This document shows, one piece after another, positions 63,318 through 64,000 of a DNA stretch of 64,000 nt. The number at the start of each line of letters is the position of its first letter. Positions within the stretch are counted from its first letter, which is position 1. The position numbers were made by a program, and so were the translations under genes. Origin of the DNA: Corynebacterium humireducens NBRC 106098 = DSM 45392 (lineage in GTDB: Bacteria; Actinomycetota; Actinomycetes; Mycobacteriales; Mycobacteriaceae); contig NZ_CP005286.1 in the NCBI RefSeq assembly GCF_000819445.1, positions 496,001-560,000 of the forward strand, read 5' to 3'. The notes under the pieces were generated by a model, which did not search any database, was not told the origin of the DNA, and was given only the letters and a program-made list of their open reading frames with translations.

Positions 63318-64000
63318 TCAGGAGCTGCGTGCGGGAGGCAGTCCGGCGGAGACGTGCTGTGACGGCTGTGCCGTGGTGACGGCGGCCTGCTCGATCTCCG
63401 GTTCCGGGGCCGGAGCCGGAGCCTCGGCCGGTGAGGGGGCCGCGGGTGCGTCCCCGTCCTCCGTCGCGGTGGGCCCCATGGGGGTGGTGGGCTCCGGTTC
63501 GGTCGTCGCGGACGCCGCCCCGGACTCGGGGGTCGGCTCCGGGCTGAGTGCCGGCAGGGTGGGCTCGGGAGTCTCGGGGGTCCCGGGGGTGAGGCCCGGC
63601 TCCCCGGGGAGCACCGGGGTCTCGGTGGGGGTCGTCTCCTCCACGTCGGTGGGCTCGGTGGGCGCGGTGGAATCCGGGGTCTCCGGCGTCTCAGGCGTCT
63701 CTGCGGGCTGGGTCATGAGCTCGGTCGGCTCCGCCGGGGTGTCCGACGTGGGGGCGACGGGACGGATGTTCTCCGGGCGGTACACGGTCGTCGGGGCGAT
63801 GGTGCTGGGCACCGCCTGGACGATGGCGTGCGGGGCGAGGAAGGGGTCGTCGGGAAGCGGAGGGGCGGGCGCCTGCGGCGCGGCCTCCAGCGAGACCTCC
63901 TCCGGCTCGGAGGTGGGGGTGATGAGCGCGACGGGTGCCGACTCTGAGAGGGTGGATACCTCGGGTGTGGCCGTGGCAATATCAGAGGCGGAAGGGGTCG
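63318..64000 (-). CDS. Pro/Thr/Glu-rich protein, C-terminal part (partial at window end)
   Basis: The frame is open from the window edge to a stop at 63318. About 226 codons are visible, dominated by Pro, Thr, Glu and Ala, with irregular TPE/PTEP-type repeats (TPETPEPTLPALSPEPTPES). Such low-complexity segments are typical of extracellular or wall-spanning stalks. The N terminus with any signal peptide or domain lies outside the window, so the protein cannot be identified. It converges on manA. Confidence 0.65.
   Translation of the reverse strand, partial: TPSASDIATATPEVSTLSESAPVALITPTSEPEEVSLEAAPQAPAPPLPDDPFLAPHAIVQAVPSTIAPTTVYRPENIRPVAPTSDTPAEPTELMTQPAETPETPETPDSTAPTEPTDVEETTPTETPVLPGEPGLTPGTPETPEPTLPALSPEPTPESGAASATTEPEPTTPMGPTATEDGDAPAAPSPAEAPAPAPEPEIEQAAVTTAQPSQHVSAGLPPARSS

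Overview
The window is a high-GC (about 70 percent by eye) actinobacterial chromosome segment, most likely from a Corynebacterium. The evidence is the mycolic-acid-type acyl-CoA carboxylase set (accBC, two carboxyltransferase beta genes, accE), the arabinogalactan genes (lcpA, wbbL, a GDP-mannose-type nucleotidyltransferase, WhiB2-type regulator, manB, manA), a trehalose-type ABC importer, and a gene order that I recall as close to the C. glutamicum pyc/prp/accBC to manA region. The species cannot be fixed from the sequence.

Layout. 1-8301: end of prpB, then prpC (methylcitrate cycle), pyc, accBC and a rhodanese. 8557-9621: an ATP-grasp-like Cj0069-family protein. 9781-24136: an accessory branched-chain acyl-CoA catabolic block: mmsA-mmsB, TetR, 3-hydroxyisobutyryl-CoA hydrolase, enoyl-CoA hydratase, CaiB, MarR, acyl-CoA synthetase, a second TetR, acyl-CoA dehydrogenase, an SDR, a Pat-like protein acetyltransferase and an AcuC-like deacetylase. 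24149-36672: DUF3151, an OafA-type acyltransferase, maf-accE-dtsR2-accD1, birA, PH-domain protein, purK-purE, aldehyde dehydrogenase and three small genes. 36774-39622: an MmpL exporter and TetR, bracketed by two copies of a 67-bp inverted-repeat element. 39677-44206: trehalose-type ABC importer. 44375-48126: TIGR03089 protein, crtB, a crtI with two frameshifts, a 35-codon ORF and RidA. 48127-54072: an AT-richer island made of an IS481-type remnant split by nested ISL3 and IS3 elements, plus one orphan P-loop ATPase. 54073-64000: lcpA, wbbL, nucleotidyltransferase, whcD, two conserved hypotheticals, manB, TobH/SIS protein, manA, and a Pro/Thr-rich protein running off the end.

How it fits together. 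Valine and isobutyrate carbon would pass through the acyl-CoA dehydrogenase, hydratase, hydrolase, MmsB and MmsA to propionyl-CoA, which PrpC and PrpB then process. The acyl-CoA synthetase carries the acetylatable PKTVSGK motif, and a Pat/AcuC acetylation-deacetylation pair is encoded in the neighbouring operon, so the block may carry its own post-translational switch. A 14-bp motif in the promoters of the first TetR gene and of the acyl-CoA dehydrogenase operon suggests one repressor for both. Sixteen genes have a -10 hexamer 6-9 nt before the start codon, which predicts leaderless mRNAs. No tRNA, rRNA, CRISPR array or prophage was recognised.
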